Shown piece by piece: positions 17,984-26,502 of a stretch of DNA of 64,000 nt. Where the stretch lies: the NCBI GenBank assembly GCA_965662745.1, contig CBFIJK010000003.1, positions 1 to 64,000 of the forward strand, written 5' to 3'. The stretch comes from Anianibacter sp965662745 (GTDB taxonomy: Bacteria > Pseudomonadota > Alphaproteobacteria > Rhodobacterales > Rhodobacteraceae). Under the pieces are notes generated by a model. That model was not told the origin of the DNA. It did no database searches and saw only the letters and a program-made list of their open reading frames with translations. How positions within the stretch are numbered: position 1 is the first letter of the stretch; each line of letters opens with the position of its first letter. Position numbers and translations under genes: made by a program.

Positions 17984-19030
17984 TCACTGAAGCGTGCCGA
18001 GAAACGCGGCGACATCATCCTCGGTCGTCGACCAGCTGCATACCAGCCGGGCCGAGATCAATTCGTCGTCCGGGCCTTCAAGCGACTGATCGAAGGGCCA
18101 GAAATAGTAGTGCGCCCCGGCCTCGTTCGCCTTGCGGTGCAGCCCGCGCGGGAAGGACGTGAAGACCATGTTCGCATCCACCGGATGCAGAATCTGCGCG
18201 CCTTTCGCTGCAAGCCCCTCGCCCAGCCTTGCCGCCATCGCGTTCGCGTGGCGCGCAAGGTCAAGCCAGAGGCCGTTTTCAAGGAACGCCTCCATCTGCG
18301 CCGACAGGTAACGGTGCTTGGAAAACAGATGTCCGCCGCGCTTGCGCCGCAGCTCGAATTCCCACGCATGTTCGGGATTGAAGAAGACGACCGCCTCGAC
18401 CCCTAGCAGGCCGTTCTTCGTACCGCCAAAGCTGACTGCATCGACGCCCGCACGCCATGTCATGTCGGCGGGGCTGGCGTTTGACGCGACTAGCGCATTG
18501 GCAAAGCGCGCGCCGTCCAGATGCACCGGCAGGTCATGGCCCTTCGCGATGCGGCACAGCTCTTCGATCTCGGACACGGAATAAACGCCACCCATCTCGG
18601 TCACATTGGTGATCGAAACCATCCCGCGCTGCACATTGTGCACGCCTGCCCGCCCCGTGAACCCGATCGCCCTTTCCAGCGCGCCCGGATCCATCTTGGC
18701 ATGCGGACCGTCGATCAAGACCAGCTTTGCGCCGCCGGTGTAGAATTCCGGCGCGCCGCATTCGTCCTCTTCGATATGGGCGTTGCGATGGCAGAATACC
18801 GCACCCCAGGGGTCGGTCAGCGTCGCCAGTGCCAGCGCGTTCGCTGCCGTTCCGGTCGCGACAAGGTAGACGGCTGCGTCGGGCGCCTCGAATTCGGCGC
18901 GGATCTTCTCGCGCACGCGGCCCATGATCTCATCGGCGCCATAGCCGCCGGCATATCCCTCGTTCGCGCCCGCAAGCGCCTCCATCACCGATGGATGCGC
19001 GGGGGCAGTGTTATCGGAGGCGAATTTCAT
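17984..19030 (-). CDS. ltaE: Low-specificity L-threonine aldolase
   Basis: 348 residues. A PLP fold-type I enzyme: SDNTAPAHPSVMEAL at the N-terminus, the HLDGAR aspartate motif, and the PLP lysine in SFGGTKNG. It cleaves L-threonine/allo-threonine to glycine and acetaldehyde. Its ATG overlaps the stop of the YcgN-like gene (ATGA). The glycine it makes could feed C1-folate metabolism. Confidence 0.93.
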   Translation of the reverse strand: MKFASDNTAPAHPSVMEALAGANEGYAGGYGADEIMGRVREKIRAEFEAPDAAVYLVATGTAANALALATLTDPWGAVFCHRNAHIEEDECGAPEFYTGGAKLVLIDGPHAKMDPGALERAIGFTGRAGVHNVQRGMVSITNVTEMGGVYSVSEIEELCRIAKGHDLPVHLDGARFANALVASNASPADMTWRAGVDAVSFGGTKNGLLGVEAVVFFNPEHAWEFELRRKRGGHLFSKHRYLSAQMEAFLENGLWLDLARHANAMAARLGEGLAAKGAQILHPVDANMVFTSFPRGLHRKANEAGAHYYFWPFDQSLEGPDDELISARLVCSWSTTEDDVAAFLGTLQ

Positions 19031-19497
19031 GTTCCAGGCTCCTCGATCACGTAATCTTCCCAGTCTTCCTCAGGCACTTCGAATTCCGGCACTGTGATGT
19101 CCTGAACCGAGATACCGGCGTCATGCACAGTCTGATCGCTGCCCGAGATCAACGGATGCCAATGATAAAGCGGCTTGCCCTCGGCCAAAAGCCGATAGGC
19201 GCAGGTCGTGGGCATCCAATAGGCGTTCTTATGGATATTTTCCGGCGTCAAAACCACGCAGTCCGGCACGAATTGCTTTCGGATCTCGTAATGCGCGCAG
19301 CGGCAGGTGGTGTCATCCAGAAGACGGCAAGCGACGCGGGTGAAGACGACCTCGTTCGTTTCTTCGTCTTCCAGCTTGTTGAGGCAGCACTTCCCGCAGC
19401 CATCACACAGCGCTTCCCATTCCGCCGTGGTCATCTTCTCCAGCGGAACCGAAGCCCAGAATTCCGGGCGCATAGCCTTGGGATCACGTTTCGCCAT
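19027..19497 (-). CDS. YcgN-type cysteine-cluster protein (UPF0260)
   Basis: 156 residues. A cysteine cluster CDGCGKCCLNK lies at ~39-49, with further CRLLDDTTCRC and CAYRLL; this matches the YcgN/UPF0260 family, which probably binds metal. The start MAKRDPKAMRPEFW matches the family. Function is unknown. Coupled by four-base overlap to ltaE, and 95 bp downstream of ribF. Confidence 0.88.
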   Translation of the reverse strand: MAKRDPKAMRPEFWASVPLEKMTTAEWEALCDGCGKCCLNKLEDEETNEVVFTRVACRLLDDTTCRCAHYEIRKQFVPDCVVLTPENIHKNAYWMPTTCAYRLLAEGKPLYHWHPLISGSDQTVHDAGISVQDITVPEFEVPEEDWEDYVIEEPGT

Positions 19498-19592
19498 GGC
19501 CTACCGCCCCCCAGCAGGGCGCGCGCCACAAAGCAGAGCGGCCCTGAACATGTCTTGCGCCGAAGGCGCATCTTTTCCAGACATCCCCGGTC

Positions 19593-20531
19593 TCAAAGCG
19601 CGGCAAGCATCGTACGGGCGCGGGCGCAGTCGTCATCCATCTGGACAATCAGCGCCTCGAGCGAGTCGAACTTCGCCTCGGGCCGCAGGAATTCGACCAG
19701 CGCGACGGACAGATGTATGCCGTACAGATCGCCCTTGAAATCGAAAAGGAAGGTTTCGATATTCGGGCGGTTCTCGCCAAACATGGGCCGGACTCCGACA
19801 GAGGCTGCGCCTTGAAAGGTCCCCTTGTGCGGGCCTTCCAGCACATCGACGAGCACCGCATAAACACCAAAGCGCGGCGGATGGAGCCCTTCGATGGACA
19901 TGTTCGCCGTGGGATAACCCAAGTCGCGCCCGCGTTTTTCGCCGTGCAGCACTTCGCCGTCGATCCGGTGCCAATGGCCCAGCATCGCGGCGGCATCGCG
20001 CGGGCGGCCCGCGCCCAGTGCGGCGCGTACGGCGGTAGAGGACACTTCGGTCCCGTCCGTCTCGACCAGTTCCGCGATCGTCACTCCGAACCCCATCTGG
20101 GCACCGAAGCGTTCCAAATCCTCAGGCCCGCCTGCGCGGCCCTTGCCGAAATGGAAATCCCCGCCGACGATGACATGGGACAGCCCAAGACCGTCCGCGA
20201 TCACGTCGCGCGCGAAGGCCTCTGGCGACAGCGACGACAAGGCTGCATCAAAGGGCAACTGAAACAGGCTGTCCACGCCCAGCTTGGCAAGGCGGTTCGC
20301 CTTTGCCTCGGCATTCATCAGCCGGAAGGGCGGGGCGCCGGGGGCAAAGAATTCGCGGGGATGCGGCTCGAACGTCATCACGCCAAGCGGTGCGCCAAGG
20401 CGATCTGCCTCGGCGCGTGCGATGTCAATCACCGCCTGGTGGCCGATATGCACGCCATCGAAGTTGCCGATGGCCGCGACGGCCCCTCGGGATCGCGGAT
20501 CAAGCGATGTCCAGGTCGTGAAGGTCTGCAT
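19593..20531 (-). CDS. ribF: Bifunctional riboflavin kinase / FAD synthetase
   Basis: 312 residues from ATG 20531 (MQTFTTW); upstream in-frame codons overlap maoC and are not needed. FAD-synthetase part: GNFDGVHIGHQ, VMTFEPHPREFF and VGGDFHFGKGR. Riboflavin-kinase part: GYPTANM and the C-terminal helix with EFLRPEAKFDSLEAL. It converts riboflavin to FMN, then FAD. It lies 34 bp after maoC, probably one transcript. No FMN riboswitch was seen. Confidence 0.96.
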   Translation of the reverse strand: MQTFTTWTSLDPRSRGAVAAIGNFDGVHIGHQAVIDIARAEADRLGAPLGVMTFEPHPREFFAPGAPPFRLMNAEAKANRLAKLGVDSLFQLPFDAALSSLSPEAFARDVIADGLGLSHVIVGGDFHFGKGRAGGPEDLERFGAQMGFGVTIAELVETDGTEVSSTAVRAALGAGRPRDAAAMLGHWHRIDGEVLHGEKRGRDLGYPTANMSIEGLHPPRFGVYAVLVDVLEGPHKGTFQGAASVGVRPMFGENRPNIETFLFDFKGDLYGIHLSVALVEFLRPEAKFDSLEALIVQMDDDCARARTMLAAL

Positions 20532-20565
20532 CGTCCCCCGGTCCGGGGAACGGGCCCCCGTGCGA

Positions 20566-21018
20566 TCAGTCGAACTTTCCTGACGGGGCCAGAACAACGG
20601 CCTCGCCTTTCAGGACGACGGTATCGCCCACGGCACACAGACATTCAAGCGTGACGCGGCGCTTGGAGTGGTCGATCTCGCGCACCTTCACCTCGGCATA
20701 GACCTCGTCGCCGGGGCGGACCGGCGCCATGAACTTCAGCGTCTGACCCAAATAGACAGTGCCATGGCCGGGAAGCTGCTCGCCGATGACCGCAGAGATC
20801 AACCCGGCGGTCAGCATGCCATGGGCGATCCGGCCCTCGAAGATCGTGTCCTGGGCATAGTCGTCGTCCAAGTGCACCGGATTTCGGTCGGTCGAGACCT
20901 CGGCGAACATCTCGATATCGCGGTCGGTGACGACTTTGCGAAGATAGCGCGTCATCCCGATCTCAAGCTCTTCGATGACGATCGTGCCGCGCGGCTGGTT
21001 ATGCGTATGGTCCAACAT
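20566..21018 (-). CDS. MaoC-like (R)-specific enoyl-CoA hydratase
   Basis: 150 residues from ATG 21018, with GGGAGAGG just upstream (an earlier ATG at 21051 lacks this). It is a single hot-dog domain with the hydratase-2 signature FAEVSTDRNPVHLDDDYA and GRIAHGM: Asp and His catalytic pair. It probably hydrates trans-2-enoyl-CoA to (R)-3-hydroxyacyl-CoA (PhaJ-like). First gene of the maoC-ribF unit. Confidence 0.9.
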   Translation of the reverse strand: MLDHTHNQPRGTIVIEELEIGMTRYLRKVVTDRDIEMFAEVSTDRNPVHLDDDYAQDTIFEGRIAHGMLTAGLISAVIGEQLPGHGTVYLGQTLKFMAPVRPGDEVYAEVKVREIDHSKRRVTLECLCAVGDTVVLKGEAVVLAPSGKFD

Positions 21019-21101
21019 CGGCCTCTCCCGTTGCATGTTGCAGTGCGGCATACCACCAACCCTGCAAATGGGAAAGTAATTTATGAACGCCGGAAGTCAA
21101 G

Positions 21102-21124
21102 TTTCAGCAATAATGTTGCTGAAA
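21102..21124. repeat. 23-bp palindrome between HAD gene and maoC
   Basis: TTTCAGCAA-N5-TTGCTGAAA, nine perfectly paired bases per arm. It lies 5 bp after the HAD gene stop and 84 bp upstream of the maoC start (both minus strand). As a terminator it lacks a run of U; as an operator it would control maoC-ribF. Either reading is possible. Confidence 0.7.
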
Positions 21125-21129
21125 GCCTA

Positions 21130-22002
21130 TCAGCGCAGGTAGCCCATGGCAAAGGTCGGCTCGTATCCCTGGTCGATCAGGTACTCGGCCAATGCGCCGT
21201 CTTCGGGTTGGTCGGAGGTCTTCGTCTCGCCCTTCGCCAGCCCGCCGGTGATGAAAAGCGAATCGATATCCTCGCCCACCGCGCCCTTCACGTCCGTCAG
21301 GATCCCATCGCCGATACACAGGACGCGCCCGTCCGGCACATCGCGTCCGACAGAGGACAGGCGCCGCCGCGCCAGATCGTAAATCGGCGGATGCGGCTTG
21401 CCGAAATAGAGGCTCTCACCGCCCATCTCGGTATAAAGCGCCGCCAAGGCGCCAGCGCACCATTCGCGTTCCTCCCCCCGGTCGACGACAATATCAGGAT
21501 TGGCGCAGAGCAGCTTCAGACCCTTTTGCTTGGCATAGAGGAAATCGGGCCGCATCACCGATGGATCGGCCGTGGGATCAAAGGGCCCTGCGCAAACGAT
21601 CCCCTCGGCCTCGTCCAAAGCGACCTGTTCGATCTCGACAGGATCATCGAGCATTTCCATCGGCGAGAAAAAGCTTTGGTCGCGCGCTTCGCCGATGAAA
21701 TAGACCTTCCGGCCCACGGCCCCCTGGAACATGGCAGCACGCGCGCTGTCGCCGGAAGTCGCAATCACGTCCCAGCAATCTTCGGGCACATCCATGCGGG
21801 CCAACTGCCGCGCCACGGATGCGCGCGGCCGCGGCGCATTGGTCAGCAGCACCACGACCCCGCCCTTTTCGCGAAAGGCGCGCAGGGCCGCAACGGCATC
21901 GGGATAAGCCGTCACGCCGTTGTGCAGGCATCCCCAAAGATCACAGAAGAGGGCGTCATACCCGTCCGAGATATCGGCCAAGCCAGAGATGATCCGTGTC
22001 AT
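21130..22002 (-). CDS. TIGR01459-type HAD-superfamily hydrolase
   Basis: 290 residues, start preceded by AAGGAG. HAD motif I is DLWGCLHNG (DxWG variant), motif II is VLLTNAPRP, and the distal motif is GDGILTDVKGAVGEDIDSLFI. This places it in the NagD/PGP-like branch of HAD phosphatases common in alphaproteobacteria; the substrate is not established. It lies 46 bp downstream of ppaC. Confidence 0.86.
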   Translation of the reverse strand: MTRIISGLADISDGYDALFCDLWGCLHNGVTAYPDAVAALRAFREKGGVVVLLTNAPRPRASVARQLARMDVPEDCWDVIATSGDSARAAMFQGAVGRKVYFIGEARDQSFFSPMEMLDDPVEIEQVALDEAEGIVCAGPFDPTADPSVMRPDFLYAKQKGLKLLCANPDIVVDRGEEREWCAGALAALYTEMGGESLYFGKPHPPIYDLARRRLSSVGRDVPDGRVLCIGDGILTDVKGAVGEDIDSLFITGGLAKGETKTSDQPEDGALAEYLIDQGYEPTFAMGYLR

Positions 22003-22048
22003 GATCGCGCAAACTCCTTGTGGCCGCTTCGGGGGTACAACGCAGACC

Positions 22049-22969
22049 TCAGACTTTCAGGTTCGGGATAATCTGCTTTTTCCGGCTCATCACGCCGGGA
22101 AGAACGACCGTGTCGCCCGACACGACGGTGGCAAAGCTGTTCTCGGCGACGGTCTTTATCAGATCGTTCGGCACCAGAAGCGTCGCCTCTTCGTTAAGGA
22201 TGTCCACGACAAACAGAAGCACCTGGTCGACGCCGTCTTCGCTGGCGACGGTCGGCATGGTGCTGATCAGGCTGTCCTTGCGATCCAGAACCATCTTGGG
22301 CGAGGTGGTTTCCAGAACCGAGACGCGGAATTTGGTGCCGCCGACCTCGTATTCCTTGGAATCCATCCGCAAAAGCTCTGCATCCGAAAAGGCCGACACG
22401 TCGGATTTCGCGGCGAACATCTCGGCGGCGTAGGCGGGAATCGACAGGCCCAGTTCACCCGCCAGTTCCTCGGCCAGCGCGCGGTCCTGGTCGGTGGTGG
22501 TGGGCGAGCGGAATTCAAGCGTGTCCGACAGGATGCACGACAGCATCGCACCCTTGATCGCCTCGGGCATCTTGGCCGCGTTGTCGCCCATCAGGTTGTG
22601 CATGATCGTCGCCGTACAGGCGAGCGGCTTGATCGTGATGTCGATCGGCCCCTTCGTTTCCAGCCCGCCGGCCAGCTTGTGGTGGTCAATGATCTGGATG
22701 ACATTCGCGTTGTTGATCCCGGCCGGTAGTTCGGCGGGGTTGTTGGTGTCGACGACCACAACGTCATCGCTTTCGCCCACATCCGAGATGATGGCAGGCT
22801 TCGGGAGGTCCCAGCGGTCGAGCATGAAGGCAGCCTCGGTGTTCGGCTCTCCCAGAAGGACCGCTTCGGCCTTCTGGCCACGATGCTCTGTCATGTACCA
22901 CGCCCAGATGATCGGCGATCCGGTAGAGTCGGTGTCGGGGGCCTTGTGGCCGAATACCTTGATGGTCAT
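22049..22969 (-). CDS. ppaC: Manganese-dependent (family II) inorganic pyrophosphatase
   Basis: 306 residues. DHH-family signatures: GHKAPDTDS at the N-terminus, VVVDTNN, and the DHH motif in QIIDHHKL; C-terminal SRKKQIIP holds the phosphate-binding basic residues. It hydrolyses pyrophosphate with Mn2+. Family II enzymes are less usual in Gram-negatives than family I Ppa, but occur in Rhodobacterales. Confidence 0.95.
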   Translation of the reverse strand: MTIKVFGHKAPDTDSTGSPIIWAWYMTEHRGQKAEAVLLGEPNTEAAFMLDRWDLPKPAIISDVGESDDVVVVDTNNPAELPAGINNANVIQIIDHHKLAGGLETKGPIDITIKPLACTATIMHNLMGDNAAKMPEAIKGAMLSCILSDTLEFRSPTTTDQDRALAEELAGELGLSIPAYAAEMFAAKSDVSAFSDAELLRMDSKEYEVGGTKFRVSVLETTSPKMVLDRKDSLISTMPTVASEDGVDQVLLFVVDILNEEATLLVPNDLIKTVAENSFATVVSGDTVVLPGVMSRKKQIIPNLKV

Positions 22970-23048
22970 GCTGAAGTCGTCCCTCGTGCCTGCACGTCGT
23001 GTTGTCGCGGGCCTTATAGGGGCGTGATCGCCCGAAGTTAAGGGAGCA

Positions 23049-23708
23049 TTGACGGGTTTGTCGAAGCCGCGCGAGACCGAACTTTACGCCCCGGTGAAAT
23101 CCTTTCTCGAGGCGCAGGGCTATGAGGTGAAGGGAGAGATCGGAGCGGTCGACGTCATGGCCTGCCGCGCTGCCGAGGACCCGGTGATCGTCGAACTGAA
23201 GACCGGCTTTGCGCTTTCCCTGTTTCATCAGGCCGTCGCCCGCCAGCTTGTGACGGACTGGGTCTATGTCGCCGTGCCGCGCGGGACGGGGCGCGCGTTT
23301 CAGGCGTCCCTGAAGAACAATACGAAACTGTGCCGCCGCCTTGGAATCGGGCTCCTGACCGTGCGGCTGGACGATGGGCTGGTGCAGGTCCATTGCGATC
23401 CCGGCCCGTTCACGCCGCGCAAGTCGAAGCAGCGCAAGGGGGCTCTGTTGAAGGAGTTTGCCAAGCGGCGGGGCGATCCGTCCGAGGGCGGCGCGACGCG
23501 GGACGGGCTTGTCACGGCGTATCGGCAGGACGCGATCAAGCTGCGTGATTTTCTGGCGGAACATGGTCCGTCGAAGGGCGCGATAGTCGCAAAGACGACC
23601 GGCGTTGCCGCTGCAACGCGGATGATGCGTGAGAACCACTATGGCTGGTTCGAGAAAGTCGGGCCTGGAACATATGCGCTGAGCGAGACCGCGACGGAAG
23701 GCAATTAG
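23049..23708 (+). CDS. DUF2161 PD-(D/E)XK-like protein
   Basis: 219 residues, starting at TTG 23049 behind AGGGAG. The core shows a restriction-nuclease-like pattern: E in ETELYAPVKSFLEAQGY, VDVMA, then IVELKTG (E-x-K). The C-terminal ~60 residues (YRQDAIKLRDFLAEHGPSKGA) look like a winged-helix module. DUF2161 proteins are predicted phosphodiesterases of unknown role, common in Rhodobacteraceae. Divergent from ppaC; no toxin or methylase partner is present. Confidence 0.75.
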   Translation: MTGLSKPRETELYAPVKSFLEAQGYEVKGEIGAVDVMACRAAEDPVIVELKTGFALSLFHQAVARQLVTDWVYVAVPRGTGRAFQASLKNNTKLCRRLGIGLLTVRLDDGLVQVHCDPGPFTPRKSKQRKGALLKEFAKRRGDPSEGGATRDGLVTAYRQDAIKLRDFLAEHGPSKGAIVAKTTGVAAATRMMRENHYGWFEKVGPGTYALSETATEGN

Positions 23709-23740
23709 CACCAACGGTCCGAACACGCAGGCGACGGGCC

Positions 23741-25921
23741 CTACCCGCCCCGCGCGCTGAGCACGCGGTTCGTCTTGGCGACCGTTTCGGCCAGATTGCG
23801 CGCGACCAGACGGTGCAGCAACGCCGACAGCGCAGGCGCGTCCCGTTCTAGCCGGTCGATCTCTGCCTCGCGCAGCGCCAGCACGACGCTTGGCACATCC
23901 GCGCTGACATCGGCGGTGCGCGGGCCGCCAAGATAGCGTGCAACTTCGCCGACGATCGTGCCGCGCAGCATGGACCGGACGCGCAAACGCTGGCCATTAT
24001 CTGTCGTGATGAAGACCGAAAGCCGCCCCGACAGCACGAAGAAGATATCCCGGTCCGACGCCCCCGCCTCGATCACCAGTTGCGTGGGCCTGAGATCCAG
24101 CCTTTCGGTCCGCGCGAAGAGCGCGCGCGCGTCTTCCGGCATCTCATGCGGCAGGAAAAGTTCCACTGGATCGCCCTCGTCGGTGCTTTCCGCGCCTGCG
24201 ATCCGGTCCTCGATCGCGGTCAGCGCGGCGTCTCGGCTGGGCGCAAGGCGGAACGGCGTGCCGCCAGCCAAATCCAGCCCCCAGCGTTCCAGCCCGCTGG
24301 CATCCTCTGGTGCGAGGCTGGCGAGGATCACCTCAGCCCGCGCGGCCTGCACGACCTGGCCAAGCTTTTCGAACGCCGCGTAGGTCGCACTGTCTAGCCC
24401 GGTCACACCCGCGAAATCGAGAACGCAGATGCGCAGGCGCGGCGCATCCTTCAGCCGCGCGCGCACGGTATCGAGGATCTGCTCGGCCGAGCCGAAAAAG
24501 ATGTAGCCCGCCAACTCGATGACAAAGACGCTCTTGCCCTCTTCCGCCAGAACGGCACGCGCAGTCTTCGACCGGTCGACAGAGCTTGCCCAGGCGGTCA
24601 ACGGCGCGGCCCTGCGGATGACAGGAAGCCGCGCATAGGCCACGACGAATTTCACCACCGCAAGCGCGATCCCCAAAAGGATCGCCGGGATCATCCCCGC
24701 AATTGCCGTCGTCAACACAATGGCCAGCACCACCAGCCATTCGGTCCGGTCCAGCCGCTTGCGCGTGCGAAACAGCCAATCCTCCAGCATCGTCAGGCCG
24801 ATGAAGAGGATGAAGCCGTTGGTCAGGAAATGCGGCACATACGGAATGAACGCGTTGGCGAAAAAGAACGCCAGAAAGCAGATCGCCCCGACCGCGATGC
24901 CCACAGCGCGGCTTTGCAGGCGCAGACGGCTTGCCAGAAGCGTCACGCCCGAGGCCAAAAACACCCCGCCCGATCCGAAGACACCCACGGCGATATTCGC
25001 GCTGCCAGTGACATTCATCTCGTGCGCGATATCCACATCGCGCCGCGCGCCCAGCTCGACTCCGGTGATGTTGAGGAAGAAACCGATGATATTGACCGTC
25101 ACGGCGGCGGCAACAAGCGGCAGCGCGCCGCCAAGTGCTGTCCAGTCGATCAGGCGCACCAGACCCGGGTCGGGCAATTCCGCAAAGCCATCGGCGGCGA
25201 TGCTGGGCAAATCACCCACCGTGCGGGCGTCTTCGACCGACATGCCAAGCTGTGACAGGATTCCGTAGAACAGGAAGAACCCAAGCGCGATCAACGCGAG
25301 GATCGCGCTGATGCCAAAGAAATGCGACAGGACCCACAGAGAGAGGCCGAAGGCCACGGTCAACGCAAGATTGCGCTGGGAGTCTGGATCGCTGGCTATC
25401 TCGGCAAGCTGCCAGACGCTGCTGACCTCTGCGGCCAGAACCAGCGCCGCCGAGACAAGCAGCCAGCCGGATGCGGCCAGGAAACCTGCCGCGACAGAAA
25501 ACGGCATGACCCGTGCCAGTCGGTCGGCCTTCAGCTTGGCCATCGAAAGCAGCACAGCCCCCGTCGTGACAGCCGTCAGGCCAAGGATGGCGAGGGCTGT
25601 CGCAAGCGCCGCCTCTGGCGATGATACCTGCACGACCGCGATGGCGACCGCAGGCGCCAGCACCGCAAGCGCGGCATCCTGGACGTTCGACACTGCCGCC
25701 GGAATCGCGCTTCGCCAGACCAGCACCAGGGTGCTGAAGGCCGCCGCCAGCAGGAACAGCCCGGATCCAAGACCCAGATACCCGGCCAGTGGACCCGAAA
25801 AGATCAGCGCGGCCATCGCTATGTGATAGCTGACTGAGTCTAGCCCCAGAACGCCGCCGATCAGGAAAGCCCGGATTGCAGAGCCGGAAATCGCCTTGCG
25901 GCGCGTGTCTGTCTGCGTCAT
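23741..25921 (-). CDS. SulP-family anion transporter with STAS and cNMP-binding domains
   Basis: 726 residues from ATG 25921, with GGGGGA directly upstream. Residues 1-~430 carry 10-12 membrane helices, including the SulP region GLDSVSYHIAMAALIFSGPL. A STAS domain follows (~470-575, VLDFAGVTGLDSATYAAFEKL), then a C-terminal cyclic-nucleotide-binding fold (~605-700, FFVLSGRLSVF and GTIVGEVARYLGGPRTADV). Family members carry sulfate, bicarbonate or dicarboxylates. The tandem STAS-cNMP tail suggests gating by a nucleotide or small ligand; that part is inference. No partner gene is adjacent. Confidence 0.88.
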   Translation of the reverse strand: MTQTDTRRKAISGSAIRAFLIGGVLGLDSVSYHIAMAALIFSGPLAGYLGLGSGLFLLAAAFSTLVLVWRSAIPAAVSNVQDAALAVLAPAVAIAVVQVSSPEAALATALAILGLTAVTTGAVLLSMAKLKADRLARVMPFSVAAGFLAASGWLLVSAALVLAAEVSSVWQLAEIASDPDSQRNLALTVAFGLSLWVLSHFFGISAILALIALGFFLFYGILSQLGMSVEDARTVGDLPSIAADGFAELPDPGLVRLIDWTALGGALPLVAAAVTVNIIGFFLNITGVELGARRDVDIAHEMNVTGSANIAVGVFGSGGVFLASGVTLLASRLRLQSRAVGIAVGAICFLAFFFANAFIPYVPHFLTNGFILFIGLTMLEDWLFRTRKRLDRTEWLVVLAIVLTTAIAGMIPAILLGIALAVVKFVVAYARLPVIRRAAPLTAWASSVDRSKTARAVLAEEGKSVFVIELAGYIFFGSAEQILDTVRARLKDAPRLRICVLDFAGVTGLDSATYAAFEKLGQVVQAARAEVILASLAPEDASGLERWGLDLAGGTPFRLAPSRDAALTAIEDRIAGAESTDEGDPVELFLPHEMPEDARALFARTERLDLRPTQLVIEAGASDRDIFFVLSGRLSVFITTDNGQRLRVRSMLRGTIVGEVARYLGGPRTADVSADVPSVVLALREAEIDRLERDAPALSALLHRLVARNLAETVAKTNRVLSARGG

Positions 25922-26065
25922 TCGTCCCCCGGCACTGCAAACAATCGCCCGCAGTGCGGGTCGGTACACTACTCAACTCAACGCGCAGAGAACCGAAGTT
26001 GACGTTAGCGTAAGGCGACCGGACCGCATAGGCCAAAACATCCGGACGATTTTCACGACACAGCC

Positions 26066-26094
26066 GTTGACACCGGATCACAGTCTCCTTACAT
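26066..26094 (+). promoter_or_regulatory. groESL promoter
   Basis: GTTGACA (26066-26072) and CTTACAT (26088-26094). The TTGACA box is perfect sigma-70, and the downstream box matches six of seven positions of the alphaproteobacterial heat-shock -10 (CYTATNT). It sits just upstream of the CIRCE element and about 70 bp before the groES start. Confidence 0.5.
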
Positions 26095-26102
26095 CGCAGA
26101 CG

Positions 26103-26129
26103 TTAGCACTCTACCACGGTGAGTGATAA
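26103..26129 (+). promoter_or_regulatory. CIRCE element (HrcA operator)
   Basis: TTAGCACTC-N9-GAGTGATAA, identical to the CIRCE consensus except one base in the right arm. It lies between promoter and groES start, the normal repression site for HrcA. The hrcA gene itself is not in the window. Confidence 0.93.
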
Positions 26130-26164
26130 CACCAGATTTTAACATTGAACCAAGGAGCGTTCAG

Positions 26165-26452
26165 ATGGCTTTCACTCCGCTGCATGACCGCGTGCTGGTC
26201 CGTCGCGTCGAGAGCGACGAAACGACCAAAGGGGGTCTTATCATCCCCGAGTCCGCGAAAGAAAAGCCCGCCGAGGGCGAAATCGTTGCCGTTGGCGCAG
26301 GTGCCAAGGACGAAGACGGCGATCGCATCTCGATGGACGTCAAGGCTGGTGACAAGGTGCTCTTCGGCAAATGGTCCGGCACCGAGATCACGCTCGACGG
26401 CGAAGAGCTTCTCATCATGAAGGAATCGGACATCCTCGGCGTTATCGCCTGA
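26165..26452 (+). CDS. groES: Co-chaperonin GroES
   Basis: 95 residues from ATG 26165, preceded by AAGGAGC. Family motifs: FTPLHDRVLVRRVESDETTKGGLIIP at the start (mobile loop included) and GTEITLDGEELLIMKESDILGVI at the end. The heptamer caps GroEL. Lies 50 bp upstream of groEL under the CIRCE-regulated promoter. Confidence 0.98.
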   Translation: MAFTPLHDRVLVRRVESDETTKGGLIIPESAKEKPAEGEIVAVGAGAKDEDGDRISMDVKAGDKVLFGKWSGTEITLDGEELLIMKESDILGVIA

Positions 26453-26502
26453 TCTGATCGTCCGCCCTTCAACGAAACCCATTCACGTTAGGAGCAAGTC
26501 AC

